Shown here: positions 45,900-56,679 of the stretch, piece by piece | Position numbering within the stretch: the stretch's first letter is position 1 | Layout of the letters: every line of letters begins with the position of its first letter | Source of the DNA: Meghimatium bilineatum | Lineage: Eukaryota > Mollusca > Gastropoda > Stylommatophora > Philomycidae | Assembly (NCBI GenBank): GCA_034231615.1 | Contig: CM067306.1 | Coordinates: 36,624,071 to 36,688,070 of the forward strand | DNA: 64,000 bases | Reading direction: 5' to 3' | The notes under the pieces: generated by a model | The model's input: only the letters and a program-made list of their open reading frames with translations | Database searches by the model: none | Told to the model about the DNA's origin: nothing | Position numbers and translations under genes: made by a program

Positions 45900-46325
45900 T
45901 TTTTTCCCAAAACCACATAATCCCATAGTGGAAGTTTTTTTTTTGGTATGAAAAAAATTATCTGGTTCTATTCATGTTTTTTCAGTTGTATCATCAATTG
46001 TTGTGTCCAAATCCAAAAGACTAAACCATTATATTTTCTTATTTCCTGGTATGTGGAAGGTCTGACCAGACCAACCATCATACAACAACACAGCCACCTA
46101 ATAGATGACATGCATATGTAGTGAAACTATCCTACCACACATATTTACAAGTACATTTACATTTTTACCTCCCTTGAGTAAAAGATTTATCAAATATTTC
46201 AAGTTCTCAAATATTTCAAGTTCTCAAAGATTTCAAGTTCTCAAAGATTTCATTGCATAATGATGAGAGTTAGAGTCTTCTGAGTATGGAAAAGATCTCT
46301 GGAGGAACCTGTATACCCCCCCCCC
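45900..46325. other. intergenic with a short 17-bp repeat
   Basis: ATTTCAAGTTCTCAAAT/G is repeated about four times at 46195-46255. A C-run is at 46316-46325. No gene seen. Confidence 0.5.
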
Positions 46326-46922
46326 TTTTCATATCATAAAAATATATAAGAGAGCAATTGATCATAATTACTTAAGATTGCAATAAACAAACAATACATC
46401 TCCATCTTCAGCAACACACACAGACAAAAATACATGTCTGTCTGTTAGCCTGTTTGCTCTGTAAACACCTGCAAAGTTTAGACATAATATTTGAGAGACG
46501 ATACAAGTTGGAAGCACATATCAACCAATCATTAACAGAATTTTGTGTGCCTTGAAGAATGGAATGAGAGTTGATAAATTGATGACTTTCTGTAAAATGA
46601 TGCGGGATGTCAGTTGTTATTTTTGTTTGGTGATAAGGGATTTTGGAGAGGAGACAGGAACCTCTTGAGTAAAATTTTGCTCATTAAAATGCTACAATTG
46701 GTGTATCAGTATAATATTAATCATGTCTTTTTGTGTTCTAATGAGCTGAAAGTCAACTGCGAGATCGGGGTTACTTAATAAGATCAGAAACAGATAATAT
46801 TTATATTTTTGTCACAATATGATCTAATCTGATGATCTACAATGTATTACCCTGTGACACTATGAGTATTATTATTATTATTATGAATATTCAGTTAGTT
46901 TTGCTGGAGTAACTCAACAACC

Positions 46923-46928
46923 TTTATT
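46923..46928 (-). promoter_or_regulatory. AATAAA polyadenylation signal after the distal terminal exon
   Basis: AATAAA on the minus strand, 12 nt past the TAG that closes the frame of the terminal exon. The proximal copy has the same arrangement. Confidence 0.5.
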
Positions 46929-46940
46929 TCTGTGTTTATA

Positions 46941-47144
46941 CTAGAAATAGTTGTCTTGTATGCATTGTTTCATTTTGACTAGATTCCTTACGGATCCATC
47001 TGTACATACATCAACATCTTTATCTAACCTATATAGAAATTTATATTTATGTATATTTGAAAGCAGAAGAAATCCAATGTTTCTCTCATTTTCTTAAGCT
47101 GCCAGATAAGCTGTCCATCAATTTGTGAGAAAACTGTTGTTAAC
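46941..47144 (-). pseudogene. terminal SAM-like exon, distal copy (frameshifted)
   Basis: The acceptor TTACTCCCCAG (intron side at 47145-47147) opens an exon whose first base completes the Arg codon left by the exon at 47943-48114. It reads LTTVFSQIDGQLIWQLKKMR, a DGQLxWQL signature that I associate with the C-terminal SAM-like helical domain of invertebrate TIR proteins. Compared with the proximal copy it lacks 10 bp (GGTGAGAAAC on the minus strand) after MRET. The frame therefore shifts and stops at 47024-47026. The sequence to 46941 still matches the second half of the intact copy. The missing segment lies between two GTTTCTC repeats, suggesting slippage. Confidence 0.65.
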
Positions 47145-47339
47145 CTGGGGAGTAATAATAGTTACGTTAGGATGCAAAAGACATGAAATCTCTGGAATCA
47201 ATATCTCTCACAGATGTTTCACAGTGGTACAAATTCTAATAGATTTGCCAAATCAGGACTTTTACAATTGTTGCTTGTCCATCACAAGTCATGATGACCA
47301 TTAGCTAAATCCACTTTAGGAAATTATTAATTATAATTG

Positions 47340-47435
47340 AACTAACTGAACCAACTGAACTTATTAACAACACAAGAGACAGAGAATTGTGGAGAAGCAT
47401 GATCGCCTACACCACTCGGCATGGAACTTGATCGA
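47340..47435 (+). pseudogene. LINE 3'-end tail in the distal duplicate
   Basis: Reads ELINNTRDRELWRSMIAYTT, then RHGT and a stop, followed by GATCGATTGATT. It is the C-terminal tip of the 18370 family, about 90 bp. The same insertion sits at the equivalent place in the other duplicate, so it predates the duplication. Confidence 0.75.
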
Positions 47436-47942
47436 TTGATTTAGTTTCTTCAAATTTGTGACCAAATGGCTATTCGTAGGATCTTGCTTGGCTTCACTAG
47501 TCACAATATCTTGCTTTTATCAATGCTAATTTAGTATGGTGATACATGCATGTCCACGCAGCAACTATATGAGACTGGAGTAGGAAGTTTAAATATCAGT
47601 TATGTGACAGGCTATTCATGATTGGCGTGTCTGATGCCATTTAGAACAATATTGATAGGTTACAAAACAATGTAATGGTCATTTTAATTTTGATAATACC
47701 TTTGAGGTTTTTTTAAGCACCCTCATACCTATCCATTTAAAATTTACCTGACCAAAATGGTTGAAGTTGTCACAAGTACAACTGTTAAAAAAAGGAAAAA
47801 GTTTGTCAACACAAGGCTTTTCATGTTAGAACTTAAAGATCTACCCATAGTTAAAATATTGCTATTATTACTTCCATGACTTCTGTTGCAACTATCATCA
47901 ACAATATTTATCTACACCTTCCACAAAGTCAAAACTGTTCAC

Positions 47943-48114
47943 CTTTGTAGCCCTTTGGAAACTAGCCAACTTTCCACATTCTCATTACTCATGGAAGCTA
48001 CTGCTGCAGCATTGCTGTTGCTATAAGGAGTTGATGGAGAACTGCCAATTACAGATGAACTGTTGGCTACTGTAGTTACTGCTTGTGTCATATCATGAAA
48101 GGCAAAATCTTCAT
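47943..48114 (-). CDS. linker/SAM-start exon, distal copy
   Basis: An internal exon of 172 bp, bounded by TTTGTCCCCTACAG (acceptor) and AAAG|GTGAAC (donor), phase 1 in and phase 2 out. The frame starts EDFAFHDMTQAVTTVANSSS, runs through a Ser/Ala/Asn-rich low-complexity linker (TPYSNSNAAAVASM) and ends ENVESWLVSKGLQ. The end looks like the first helix of a SAM-like domain (V-x-x-W-L...G-L). It joins in phase to the exon at 46941-47144. It differs from the proximal copy by four residues (D/A, M/T, A/V, G/R). The role is inferred from the TIR exons upstream on the same strand; no transcript evidence is available. Confidence 0.65.
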
Positions 48115-48579
48115 CTGTAGGGGACAAACAAAAGTGGGTTCTAGGATTGATAACAGAGAAGACTACAGTAAATCTATATACTATAATATTATATAACACT
48201 ATAATATACTATTATCTATATAATATATATGCCTACTAAATCAGAAAAAAGCAAAGCACAAAGTATGCTAATTCTACAAATATAACAAGACTCAATGGTT
48301 TCACAAAAACATCTATTAAAAGTTAAGTAGAGCTAGATTGCTGCATCAATAAAAATACCATTTAAAAACCTATGATAAAAGATAAAAAATATAACAGGAA
48401 TACCTCCTATGTTGCAGCCACCAATGTGAACTTTATCAAGAAATAAAATACAAGCAGAAATATTGAATTAAAAAAATATAATAATAAACAAACTAGGACA
48501 CCCTAACTAAGTGCCTAGCATTAATGGAAGTCTTCACTAACTTCAACCACTGCCTGTGTGCCCAGTCATTTCCTAATAT

Positions 48580-49120
48580 TTCTTAGCATGCTCATTGAGT
48601 CACTTAATATTTCTTAGCATGCTCATTGAGTCACTTAATATTTCTTAGCATGCTCATTGAGTCACTTAATATTTCTTAGCATGCTCATTGAGTCACTTAA
48701 TATTTCTTAACATGCTCATTGAGTCACATGCTCATTGAGTCACTTAATATTTCTTAGCATGCTCATTGAGTCACTTAATATTTCTTAGCATGCTCATTGA
48801 GTCACTTAATATTTCTTAGCATGCTCATTGAGTCACTACTTAATATTTCTTAGCATGCTCATTGAGTCACTTAATATTTCTTAACATGCTCATTGAGTCA
48901 CTTAATATTTCTTAGCATGCTCATTGAGTCACTTAATATTTCTTAGCATGCTCATTGAGTCACTTAATATTTCTTAGCATGCTCATTGAGTCACTTAATA
49001 TTTCTTAGCATGCTCATTGAGTCACTTAATATTTCTTAGCATGCTCATTGAGTCACTTAATATTTCTTAACATGCTCATTGAGTCACTTAATATTTCTTA
49101 ACATGCTCATTGAGTCACTA
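48580..49120. repeat. 31-bp minisatellite, ~17-18 units (distal duplicate)
   Basis: TTAATATTTCTTAGCATGCT plus CATTGAGTCAC is repeated 17 times plus a partial unit near 48728. The equivalent place in the other duplicate has only 4 units, so the array expanded or contracted after the duplication. Confidence 0.95.
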
Positions 49121-50144
49121 AGAAAGCATAGGGCATACATGTGTATACAGGTCTGTAGATAACGGGGGTTGGGGGGGGGGAGAATTCAACCTCCCTCTCT
49201 CTTTGCAACTATTGAACATATCTTTTAGTACTAGAAACATGGCCAAAAAAACCTTCTCTCCCACTAGTGATTTTTCAGAAAAAGGCAAAAGGGTAATAAA
49301 ATTTAACATCAAACAGAAGATCTGACTCACGAAAATGTACAATTAACCTTTTTTTAAAATAGGTAAAACATTTCCCCATCCTTCCTTGAGGAGAACATAT
49401 TTACAGCTGAGTCATACTACTTGCAGTCATGACAAAACCACTGCTTTCTTCTGTCATAATAAAGGAGTTTAGATCTGACTAAGAAATGAACATTCTCAGG
49501 TGAATCACTTAAGATATTTTAAAAAATGATCGATACAAAATAATTCTTTTTTATATCATAAAAATATATAAGAGAGCTATTGATCATAATTACTTAAGAT
49601 TGAAATAAACAAACAATACATCTCCATCTTCAGCAACACACACAGACAAAAATACATGTCTGTCTGTTAGCCTGTTTGCTCTGTAAACACCTGCAAAGTT
49701 TAGACATAATATTTGAGAGACGATACAAGTTGGAAGCACATATCAACCAATCATTAACAGAATTTTGTGTGCCTTGAAGAATGGAATGAGAGTTGATAAA
49801 TTGATGACTTTCTGTAAAATGATGCGGGATGTCAGTTGTTATTTTTGTTTGGTGATAAGGGATTTTGGAGAGGAGACAGGAACCTCTTGAGTAAAATTTT
49901 GCTCGTTAAAATGCTACAATTGGTGTATCAGTATAATATTAATCATGTCTTTTTGTGTTCTAATGAGCTGAAAGTCAACTGTGAGATCGGGGTTACTTAA
50001 TAAGATCAGAAACAGATAATATTTATATTTTTGTCACAATATGATCTAATCTGATGATCTACAATGTATTACCCTGTGACACTATGGGTATTATTATTAT
50101 TATTATGAATATTCAGTTAGTTTTGCTGGAGTAACTCAACAACC

Positions 50145-50150
50145 TTTATT
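50145..50150 (-). promoter_or_regulatory. AATAAA polyadenylation signal after the proximal terminal exon
   Basis: AATAAA on the minus strand, 12 nt beyond the TAG at 50163-50165. The position fits a very short 3' UTR and supports the exon as terminal. Confidence 0.55.
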
Positions 50151-50162
50151 TCTGTGTTTATA

Positions 50163-50376
50163 CTAGAAATAGTTGTCTTGTATGCATTGTTTCATTTTGA
50201 CTAGATTTCTTACGGATCCATCTGTACATACATCAACATCTTTATCTAACCTATATAGAAATTTATATTTATGTATATTTGAAAGCAGAAGAAATCCAAT
50301 GTTTCTCACCGTTTCTCTCATTTTCTTAAGCTGCCAGATAAGCTGTCCATCAATTTGTGAGAAAACTGTTGTTAAC
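50163..50376 (-). CDS. terminal SAM-like exon, proximal copy (intact)
   Basis: The acceptor TTACTCCCCAG lies just upstream (50377-50379). One base completes an Arg codon, then 70 codons and TAG follow. It begins LTTVFSQIDGQLIWQLKKMR, continues ETVRNIGFLLLSNIHKYKFL and ends KMKQCIQDNYF. The 10 bp missing from the distal copy are present and keep the frame open. I read the first part as a SAM-like helical domain. The last ~30 residues are not recognised and might be a lineage-specific tail. A plus-strand frame (50173-50397) overlaps it as an antisense shadow. Confidence 0.65.
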
Positions 50377-50577
50377 CTGGGGAGTAATAATAGTTAAGTT
50401 AGGATGCAAAAGACATGAAATCTCTGGAATCAATATCTCTCACAGATGTTTCACAGTGGTACAAATTCCAATAGATTTGCCAAATCAGGACTTTTACAAT
50501 TGTTGTTTGTCCATCACAAGTCATGATGACCATTAGCTAAATCCAATTTAGGAAATTATTAATTATAATTGAACTAA

Positions 50578-50670
50578 CTGAACCAACTGAACTTATTAAC
50601 AACACAAGAGACAGAGAATTGTGGAGAAGCATGATCGCCTACACCACTCGGCATGGAACTTGATTGATTG
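50578..50670 (+). pseudogene. LINE 3'-end tail in the proximal duplicate
   Basis: Same ELINNTRDRELWRSMIAYTT tail as 47340-47435, followed by GATTGATTGATT. It was carried along by the duplication. Confidence 0.75.
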
Positions 50671-51175
50671 ATTTAGTTTCTTCAAATTTGTGACCAAATG
50701 GCTATTCGTAGGATCTTGCTTGGCTTCACTAGTCACAATATCTTGCTTTTATCAATGCTAATTTAGTATGGTGATACATGCATGTCAACGCAGCAACTAT
50801 ATGAGACTGGAGTAGGAAGTTTAAATATCAGTTATGTGACAGGCTATTCATGATTGGCATTTAGATGATGCCATTTAGAACAATATTGATAGGTTACAAA
50901 ACAATGTAATGGTCATTTTAATTTTGATAATACTTTTGAGGTTTTTTAAGCACCCTCATACCTATCCATTTAAAATTTACCTGACCAAAATGGTTGAAGT
51001 TGTCACAAGTACAACTGTTAAAAAAAGGAAAAATTTTGTCAACACAAGGCTTTCCATGTTAGAACTTAGAGATCTACCCATAGTTAAAATATTGCTATTA
51101 TTACTTCCATGACTGCTGTTGCAACTATCATCAACAATATTTATCTACACCTTCCACAAAGTCAAAACTGTTCAC

Positions 51176-51347
51176 CTTTGTAGCCTTTTGGAAACTAGCC
51201 AACTTTCCACATTCTCATTACTCATGGAAGCTACTGCTGCAGCATTGCTGTTGCTATAAGGAGTTGATGGAGAACTGCCAATTACAGATGAACTGTTGGC
51301 TACTGTAGTTACTGTTTGTGTCGTATCATGAAAGGCAAAATCTTCAG
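51176..51347 (-). CDS. linker/SAM-start exon, proximal copy
   Basis: A 172-bp exon with acceptor TTTGTCTCCCATAG and donor AAAG|GTGAAC, the same phases as the distal copy. It reads EDFAFHDTTQTVTTVANSSS, the same low-complexity linker, then ENVESWLVSKRLQ. It joins in phase to the intact terminal exon at 50163-50376, so this pair encodes an uninterrupted C-terminus of about 127 residues. The upstream exon must supply one base. TIR exon B on the same strand is the nearest candidate, but I could not identify an intact junction. Confidence 0.65.
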
Positions 51348-51809
51348 CTATGGGAGACAAACAAAAGTGGGTTCTAGAATTGATAACAGAGAAGACTACA
51401 GTAAATCTATATACTATAATATTATATAACACTATAATATACTATTATCTATATAATATATAGGCCTACTAAATCAGAAAAAAGCAAAGCACAAAGTATG
51501 CTAATTCTACAAATATAACAAGACTCAATGGTTTCACAAAAACATCTATTAAAAGTTAAGTAGAGCTAGATTGCTGCATCAATAAAAATACCATTTAAAA
51601 ACCTATGATAAAAGATAAAAAATAAAACAGGAATACCTCCTATGTTGCAGCCACCAATGTGAACTTTATCAAGAAATAAAATACAACAAGCAGAAATATT
51701 GAATAAAAAAATATAATAATAAACAAACTAGGACACCCTAACTAAGTGCCTAGTATTAATGGAAGTCTTCACTAACTTCAACCACTGCCTGTGTGCCCAG
51801 TCATTTCCT

Positions 51810-51935
51810 AATATTTCTTAGCATGCTCATTGAGTCACTTAATATTTCTTAGCATGCTCATTGAGTCACTTAATATTTCTTAGCATGCTCATTGAGTCAC
51901 TTAATATTTCTTAACATGCTCATTGAGTCACTAAG
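51810..51935. repeat. 31-bp minisatellite, 4 units (proximal duplicate)
   Basis: Same unit as 48580-49120 but only four copies. Flanking sequence is identical on both sides. Confidence 0.95.
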
Positions 51936-52350
51936 AAAGCATAGGGCATACATGAGTATACAGGTCTGTAGATAAGGGGGGTTGGGGGGGAATTCAACCT
52001 CCCTCTCTCTTTGCAACTATTGAACATATCTTTTAGTACTAGAAACATGACCAAAAAAAACCTTCTCTCCCACTAGTAATTTTTCAGAAAAAGGCAAAAG
52101 GGTAATAAAATTTAACAAACAGAAGATCTGACTCACGAAAATGTACAATTAACCTTTTTTTAAAATAGGTAAAACATTTCCCCATCCTTCCTTGAGGAGA
52201 ACATATTTATAGCTGAGTCATACTACTTGCAGTCATGCCAAAAGCACTGCTTTCTTCTGTCATAATAAAAGTTTAGATCTGACTAAGAAATGAACATTCT
52301 CAGGTGAATCACTTAAGATATTTAAAAAAATGATTGATACAAAATAATTG

Positions 52351-52810
52351 TCTATTGTCTATCCCCAGGTGAATGATTGTTGATTGCATTCACACTTGCC
52401 GTTAAGCGTAGGGGTGGGAGCTTAAGCTGTCGTTTCAAGGCCAGATGTGTCGCGAGGTTGCATTTAGTCCATGTTTGTTCAAGGCTATCTTGATGTTTTC
52501 TATCCACCGTTTTCTTGGTCTACCTGTGGCCGTACACCCGGATATTCTTGTATTATATGCTCTTATTGGTTTGGCTTCATTCTCATAAGGTGACAGAACC
52601 ATTTTACTTGCTGTCTCTCAATATGTTTGATACATGATATTATACCAACTCTTTTCCTAATTTCTTCATTTCTTATTTTATCTAGTTTGGTAACCATTGC
52701 AGCATTTCTCAGACACTTCATTTCATATGTGATGATTTTTCTTTGTTGCAAAGCTGTTAAAGACCATGTTTGGCAAAATAATATGTTATGCAATAATAAA
52801 TGTAGCAATA
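52351..52810 (-). pseudogene. LINE 3' end, antisense (copy L3)
   Basis: The reverse strand reads FCQTWSLTALQQRKIITYEM, KLDKIRNEEIRKRVGIISCI and VKWFCHLMRMKPNQ. The GRPRKRWIENI-equivalent tail is degraded, and it ends GGATAGACAATAGAC. It is closely related to 60110-60554, where the same segment is better preserved (WFGHLMRMKPNQ). It is a 5'-truncated insert of about 460 bp at the end of the proximal duplicate. Confidence 0.8.
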
Positions 52811-52814
52811 TTCT

Positions 52815-53180
52815 CCAGGTAAGATATTATTTCCAGAGTGTAGTATTCTCTATTCATACCTGTCAGCCTAGTAGGTTAAATACACACAGTGCTTTTTTTC
52901 TGGGAATTAACAAGGATATGTTATATACCAACCTTATATTTGTTGGTTATTCTGGTTCTGAGTATCAATCTAAAAAAAAAATTTCCTGGCCATGAAAACA
53001 AAAATTCTACAGTGAAACACTCGAATGGTCATCTCAGCTATCTTTTGTCAGTTTTTGCTTAATGATCAAGGACATTGACTCACAATATATGCTTAACTTT
53101 CTAAAATATTGGGTTCTTGATTTATAGCTGGCATCACCCACTTTTCCCCATGGTAGTAAAATTGATAACAAAGCTAGTCT
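52815..53180. other. intergenic / 3' flank of the inverted LINE
   Basis: No gene recognised. It may contain the 3' UTR of the minus-strand LINE segment that follows. Confidence 0.4.
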
Positions 53181-53182
53181 AA

Positions 53183-53700
53183 CATTTAGAAATATCTAAT
53201 TTCGCTTTCAACAAAAACTGGACAATTTGACCTTGTCTGTCATCATTTATATAGTCTTGCTGGCTAACAGCCAGATCTGTCTCCTGGGGCCATGTTTTAG
53301 ACCTGAATTCACCAAAAAATGTCTGCAGAATATGTTTTGGAGTCTGGAGACCCTTATGATATGGACAATCCTTATTTTGTAGAGATGGGCTTGTAGTCTA
53401 CAGTGTCCTGTGTAGAGAGTAAAAATGATAGCTTACTATGACCAGCTTTAGAATGGGATCCTGTGGAAAGTTGCTGCCTGTTCTCTGACTCTATGTATGT
53501 TTGTATTCAATTAAATTAATTTTTGCTTCAGTCAGTGATATTGCAGGATTTAATTAATTTATTTTTCCACCTGATTTTGCCAGTCTGTCCGCTGCCTCAT
53601 TCCCTGCAATCATGCATTGCAGAGTGATCCACTGCAGCACCACTGTGTTGCTAGTAGACAGTTATCCCATCAAGGCCAGCTTTGTGAACTGGTGATAGAG
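53183..53700 (-). pseudogene. jockey/Nimb-type LINE, RNase H and C-terminus (antisense part)
   Basis: The minus strand reads VVLQWITLQCMIAGNEAADR, then LAKSGGK. This is the LQWIPxHCGIxGNExADxLAK segment of a retrotransposon RNase H, with PxHCG decayed. Downstream come CPYHKGLQTPKHILQ (the C-x-x-(G)...T-x-x-H-x-L zinc-knuckle-like tail), TWPQETDLAV and a final frame ending DISKC at a stop near 53183. The stop-laden frame makes it a relic. It lies head-to-head with the 5' half of the same LINE type at 53710-55425. Confidence 0.65.
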
Positions 53701-53709
53701 CTTAGTTCA

Positions 53710-55425
53710 GTCAACAGGGGCTGGATTCTAAGATTGGTCGGGCAGTCCCTTTCGAGCAGGACCATAGTCCTGCCCAAGAAAGCAGGGTGCTGAAGACGGA
53801 GGCAATCAGCCAAAAGGCGCACAAATAATCAGGATGCCACACACAAAACACAATGGGAACATGTCTGTATCTATTAATAGTTATGGTGCCTGCCCTGTGG
53901 CGGATGTTCAGGCAGGTATGGTGACAGGCCCTATACCTCGAAAGGGCCCAACCTTAGTTACTGGAAGTCCTTCTCAATTGCGCAGAGGAGTCAAGAGGCA
54001 AGGGAATAGAACTACTGGCCAAACAAACCAACGAACAATAAAAATAATGCACTGGAATGCTCAGGGTGTCAACAGCAAAAGAGATGGATACAGTAAAAAA
54101 TTGGAACTTGAAAATATTCTAAGTGAAGAACAAGTTAATGTGTGCTGTATCCAGGAAACACACCTCAGCAGTGATATAGCCTTTAAAATCAGAGGCTACC
54201 AGTGCTACCGGTCAAACCGAAAAGACAGGCAAAATGGTGGAATTCTGACACTTGTTAAAAACAATATCAGCGCATGTTAGCTGGAAGTATATATGGAGGG
54301 GGCAGAATACCAGATGCTCCACCTAAAAACAGACAGTGCAGAATTCCATCTCCTGAACTACTACTGCCCAAATGATAGACCATTGGCACTAGACACAATA
54401 CCTGAAAAAGAGAGACTTATGGTGTGTGATGACTTCATCAGCCACTCTCAGAGCGGGGGCTACGATCAAATGGACAACATATGTGAGGAACTTGAGAGCT
54501 GGCAGGATGAAAATAATCTCATACTTATTAACCAGCCAGCAGACTCACCAACCTCTACACCAGACCTGGCATTCCACTCACCAGGCCTGGAATGGAACAT
54601 CACACATGTCGTTGGAAAGCAGCTTGGGGGTAGTGACCACAGACCAGTATTTCTGGAAATCCACAATGAATTTACCAAGGACAGTAGCATGCTCACTAGG
54701 TGGAACTATAAGAGGGCAGACTGGAAAATGTAACAGCATTTAACCAGTGTTCTAGCTAAGGACATGAACTTGGACAAAGACATCAATAGAGCAGTGAGTG
54801 AATTTAATAGATGTATACTACATGCTGCTAGTAAAACCATACCCAGGGAGGCACTCAAAAACTACAAACCCTACTGGAATGATGAACTGGAAAAGCTGCA
54901 ACACAAGATGGAAACATCTAGACAGCAGGCAGATAACAGATCAGCCGAGAACACCACAACAAATATCAGCAAACAAAGGATAAATTTCAAAGAGCCAAGT
55001 TACAAGCCAGACGGAGCAGCTGGAAAGAAAAAACAGAGTCGTTGAACCTAGAAAGAAATACTAGGAAATTATGGAAACTTGTAAAGCAACTAAATAATGA
55101 AAGTACAGGGAGAAATACAAGGGTCACACGTTATAAAGATAGAAACATTATAATAGGTAAACATGCAGCAGATTACTTTGTAGATTCCTTTGCAGAAGAC
55201 AATAATGTCAAAGTTAGCCCAGACAAACAACAGGAGGTTCGAGAGAACCAGCAAAACATTGAACAAGGCGAACTTATACCTGAAGTCATGGAGGCACCAA
55301 TCACAATGAAAGAACTGGAGTATGCAATATCCAAATTGAAAATGAAAAAGTCACCAGGAGCTGATGGAGTGTCCAATGAAATGATTAAAAACCTGGGAAC
55401 TGCTGCCATGTCACCTTGCTTCTAA
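53710..55425 (+). pseudogene. jockey/Nimb-type LINE, 5' end, endonuclease and start of RT (sense part)
   Basis: ORF 53834-54280 starts at an ATG and carries the EEP endonuclease N-terminus: IKIMHWNAQGVNSKRDGYSK (active-site Asn), VNVCCIQETHLSS (active-site Glu) and NGGILTLVKNNIS. After a TAG the frame continues in phase (54293-54733) with LLNYYCPNDRPLAL and CDDFISHSQSGGYDQMD. There the catalytic GDFN has become DDFI, and about ten residues (the YSRRWHTT region) are missing before STPDLAF. GGSDHRPVFLEI is intact. The next frames (54764-55045, 55042-55425) hold the linker (YKPYWNDELEKLQ, RKLWKLVKQLNNE) and the first RT block KKSPGADGVSNEMIKNL. The element stops abruptly there, before the RT core. 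Three stops and the DDFI change make it inactive. Confidence 0.85.
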
Positions 55426-55429
55426 GATT

Positions 55430-56240
55430 GCTTGTAGCTGCCATATCAACTGCCATGTAGTTTGTTGATAATTTTCTAGTAGCAATTGAGAGTTTTATTT
55501 TTAGGGTGTTTGGTATAGATGTTTGTATCCCAGCTCATCTTCTCTTTATTGCATTCTCTGATGATCCATTCTCTGATGATCCATTCTCTGATGATCCATT
55601 CTCTGTGAAGACATGAATCTACAGTAAACTGAGGTATTAGTTGTCTGGGTGATAAATTGCTTTTACTTTGAGAGCAGTAGGAGTTTCTGTAGTTTTGCTC
55701 TCAATTACCACAATTGTAAATTTTGCAGTATATGTGGGTGAGGTGTTTGAATAGTTAACATGATGGCAAATGGTCAGAATAAATAAATAAATAATAGATT
55801 AACTGACCAAGGTTTGGGTTGTGATTTTGTCCTGTTAGGTGAGCTGGCTTGCCTCTTCCTCTCAACTCCTTGAGCAAACCCTGGAGGAAAGTGAGAATGG
55901 TTGATATTTTCAGATTTATCAGAATCGTCAATATTACAACAGCCAACATAAATTGTTGGATTATACCTTCAACTTCACTATCAATACTCAGGGAGACCTG
56001 CTAGTGTAGTGGCAAAGTCACTCGTCCACAGATCTTGTGACAAACATTATAATTTACACATCACATGGTTTGCACCAAAAAATATTTCTGTGGTCGAACC
56101 AGCTGAGGGCATCCTACTTCCAGCAGTCAGTTATTTTCATCAACATAGCTGTCATCCATTGGCTATTACTTCAAAGTTTACTGTCAAGTGTTCATTACTA
56201 TTTTCAATTTTACAACGAATAGAAAAGGTAATCCTATTTA
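55430..56240. other. intergenic with a short repeat
   Basis: ATTCTCTGATGATCC is repeated about four times at 55550-55605. The rest shows no gene. A plus-strand frame entering the next minisatellite (56009-56413) is repeat-driven. Confidence 0.5.
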
Positions 56241-56243
56241 TTA

Positions 56244-56500
56244 GTTATTTGTCTATAACTTCACTGTCAGAAACTAGTCGTTTGTCTATAACTTCACTGT
56301 CAGAAGTTAGTTATTTGTATATAACTTCACTGTCAGAAGTTTGCTATTTGTCTTCAACTTCAGAACCAAAAGTTAGCTATTTGTCTGTAACTTCACTGTC
56401 AGAAGTTATTTAGTTGCCTCCAGCTTGACAGGTCAGAAGTTAGTTTAGACCAAATGATCTATAACTTCAAAACTAGAAGTTAGTTATTATTCTTCAACTT
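56244..56500. repeat. ~33-bp minisatellite, about 7 units
   Basis: AGTTATTTGTCTATAACTTC plus ACTGTCAGAAGTT recurs. Because 33 is a multiple of three, the frame stays open and gives repetitive LSITSLSEVSYLYIT-like peptide. Confidence 0.85.
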
Positions 56501-56679
56501 CCCTGTGAACAGTAATTACATCAGTTGCTGTTGCTTCAATTGCTAGGAGCTACGAGTGATTTGTTCATGCTACTTATCTGGGGCTAAAAGTAAAATTCTA
56601 TTGACTGACATAAGAAACAATAGTGACAAAGTCAAACTTCCTTGAGGCTATGTCCAGCTATGTGACAGAGAAATACAGA

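Larger units (their letters stand above)
46331..49543. repeat. tandem duplication, distal copy (3.2 kb)
   Basis: From ATATCATAAAAATATATAAG at 46331, the sequence recurs from 49553 with only scattered substitutions and small indels. The offset is 3222 bp. It carries two exons on the minus strand (47943-48114 and 46941-47144), a LINE 3' tail and an expanded 31-bp array. Confidence 0.95.
49553..52350. repeat. tandem duplication, proximal copy (2.8 kb)
   Basis: Direct repeat of 46331-49543. The match stops at CAAAATAATT (about 52350), exactly where an antisense LINE tail begins. The 424-bp length difference is mostly the minisatellite (4 versus ~18 units). Confidence 0.95.

Noticed and set aside
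47760..47880. Plus-strand frame MVEVVTSTTVKKRK-like in both duplicates
   Set aside because: No splice signals or known motif; conservation follows from the recent duplication.
47943..48114. Similarity of ENVESWL to the N-terminus of PDE5/PDE11-type phosphodiesterases
   Set aside because: Only a few residues match. The in-phase next exon with DGQLIWQL fits a SAM-like domain better.
50173..50397. Plus-strand 74-codon frame in the duplicate
   Set aside because: Antisense to the terminal SAM-like exon; no motif of its own.
56000..56130. A-box-like TAGTGTAGTGGCAAAGTC
   Set aside because: No convincing B-box or cloverleaf; not supported as tRNA or SINE.
56009..56413. 134-codon plus frame with repeated SLSEVSYL peptide
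   Set aside because: The 33-bp repeat length keeps a chance frame open.
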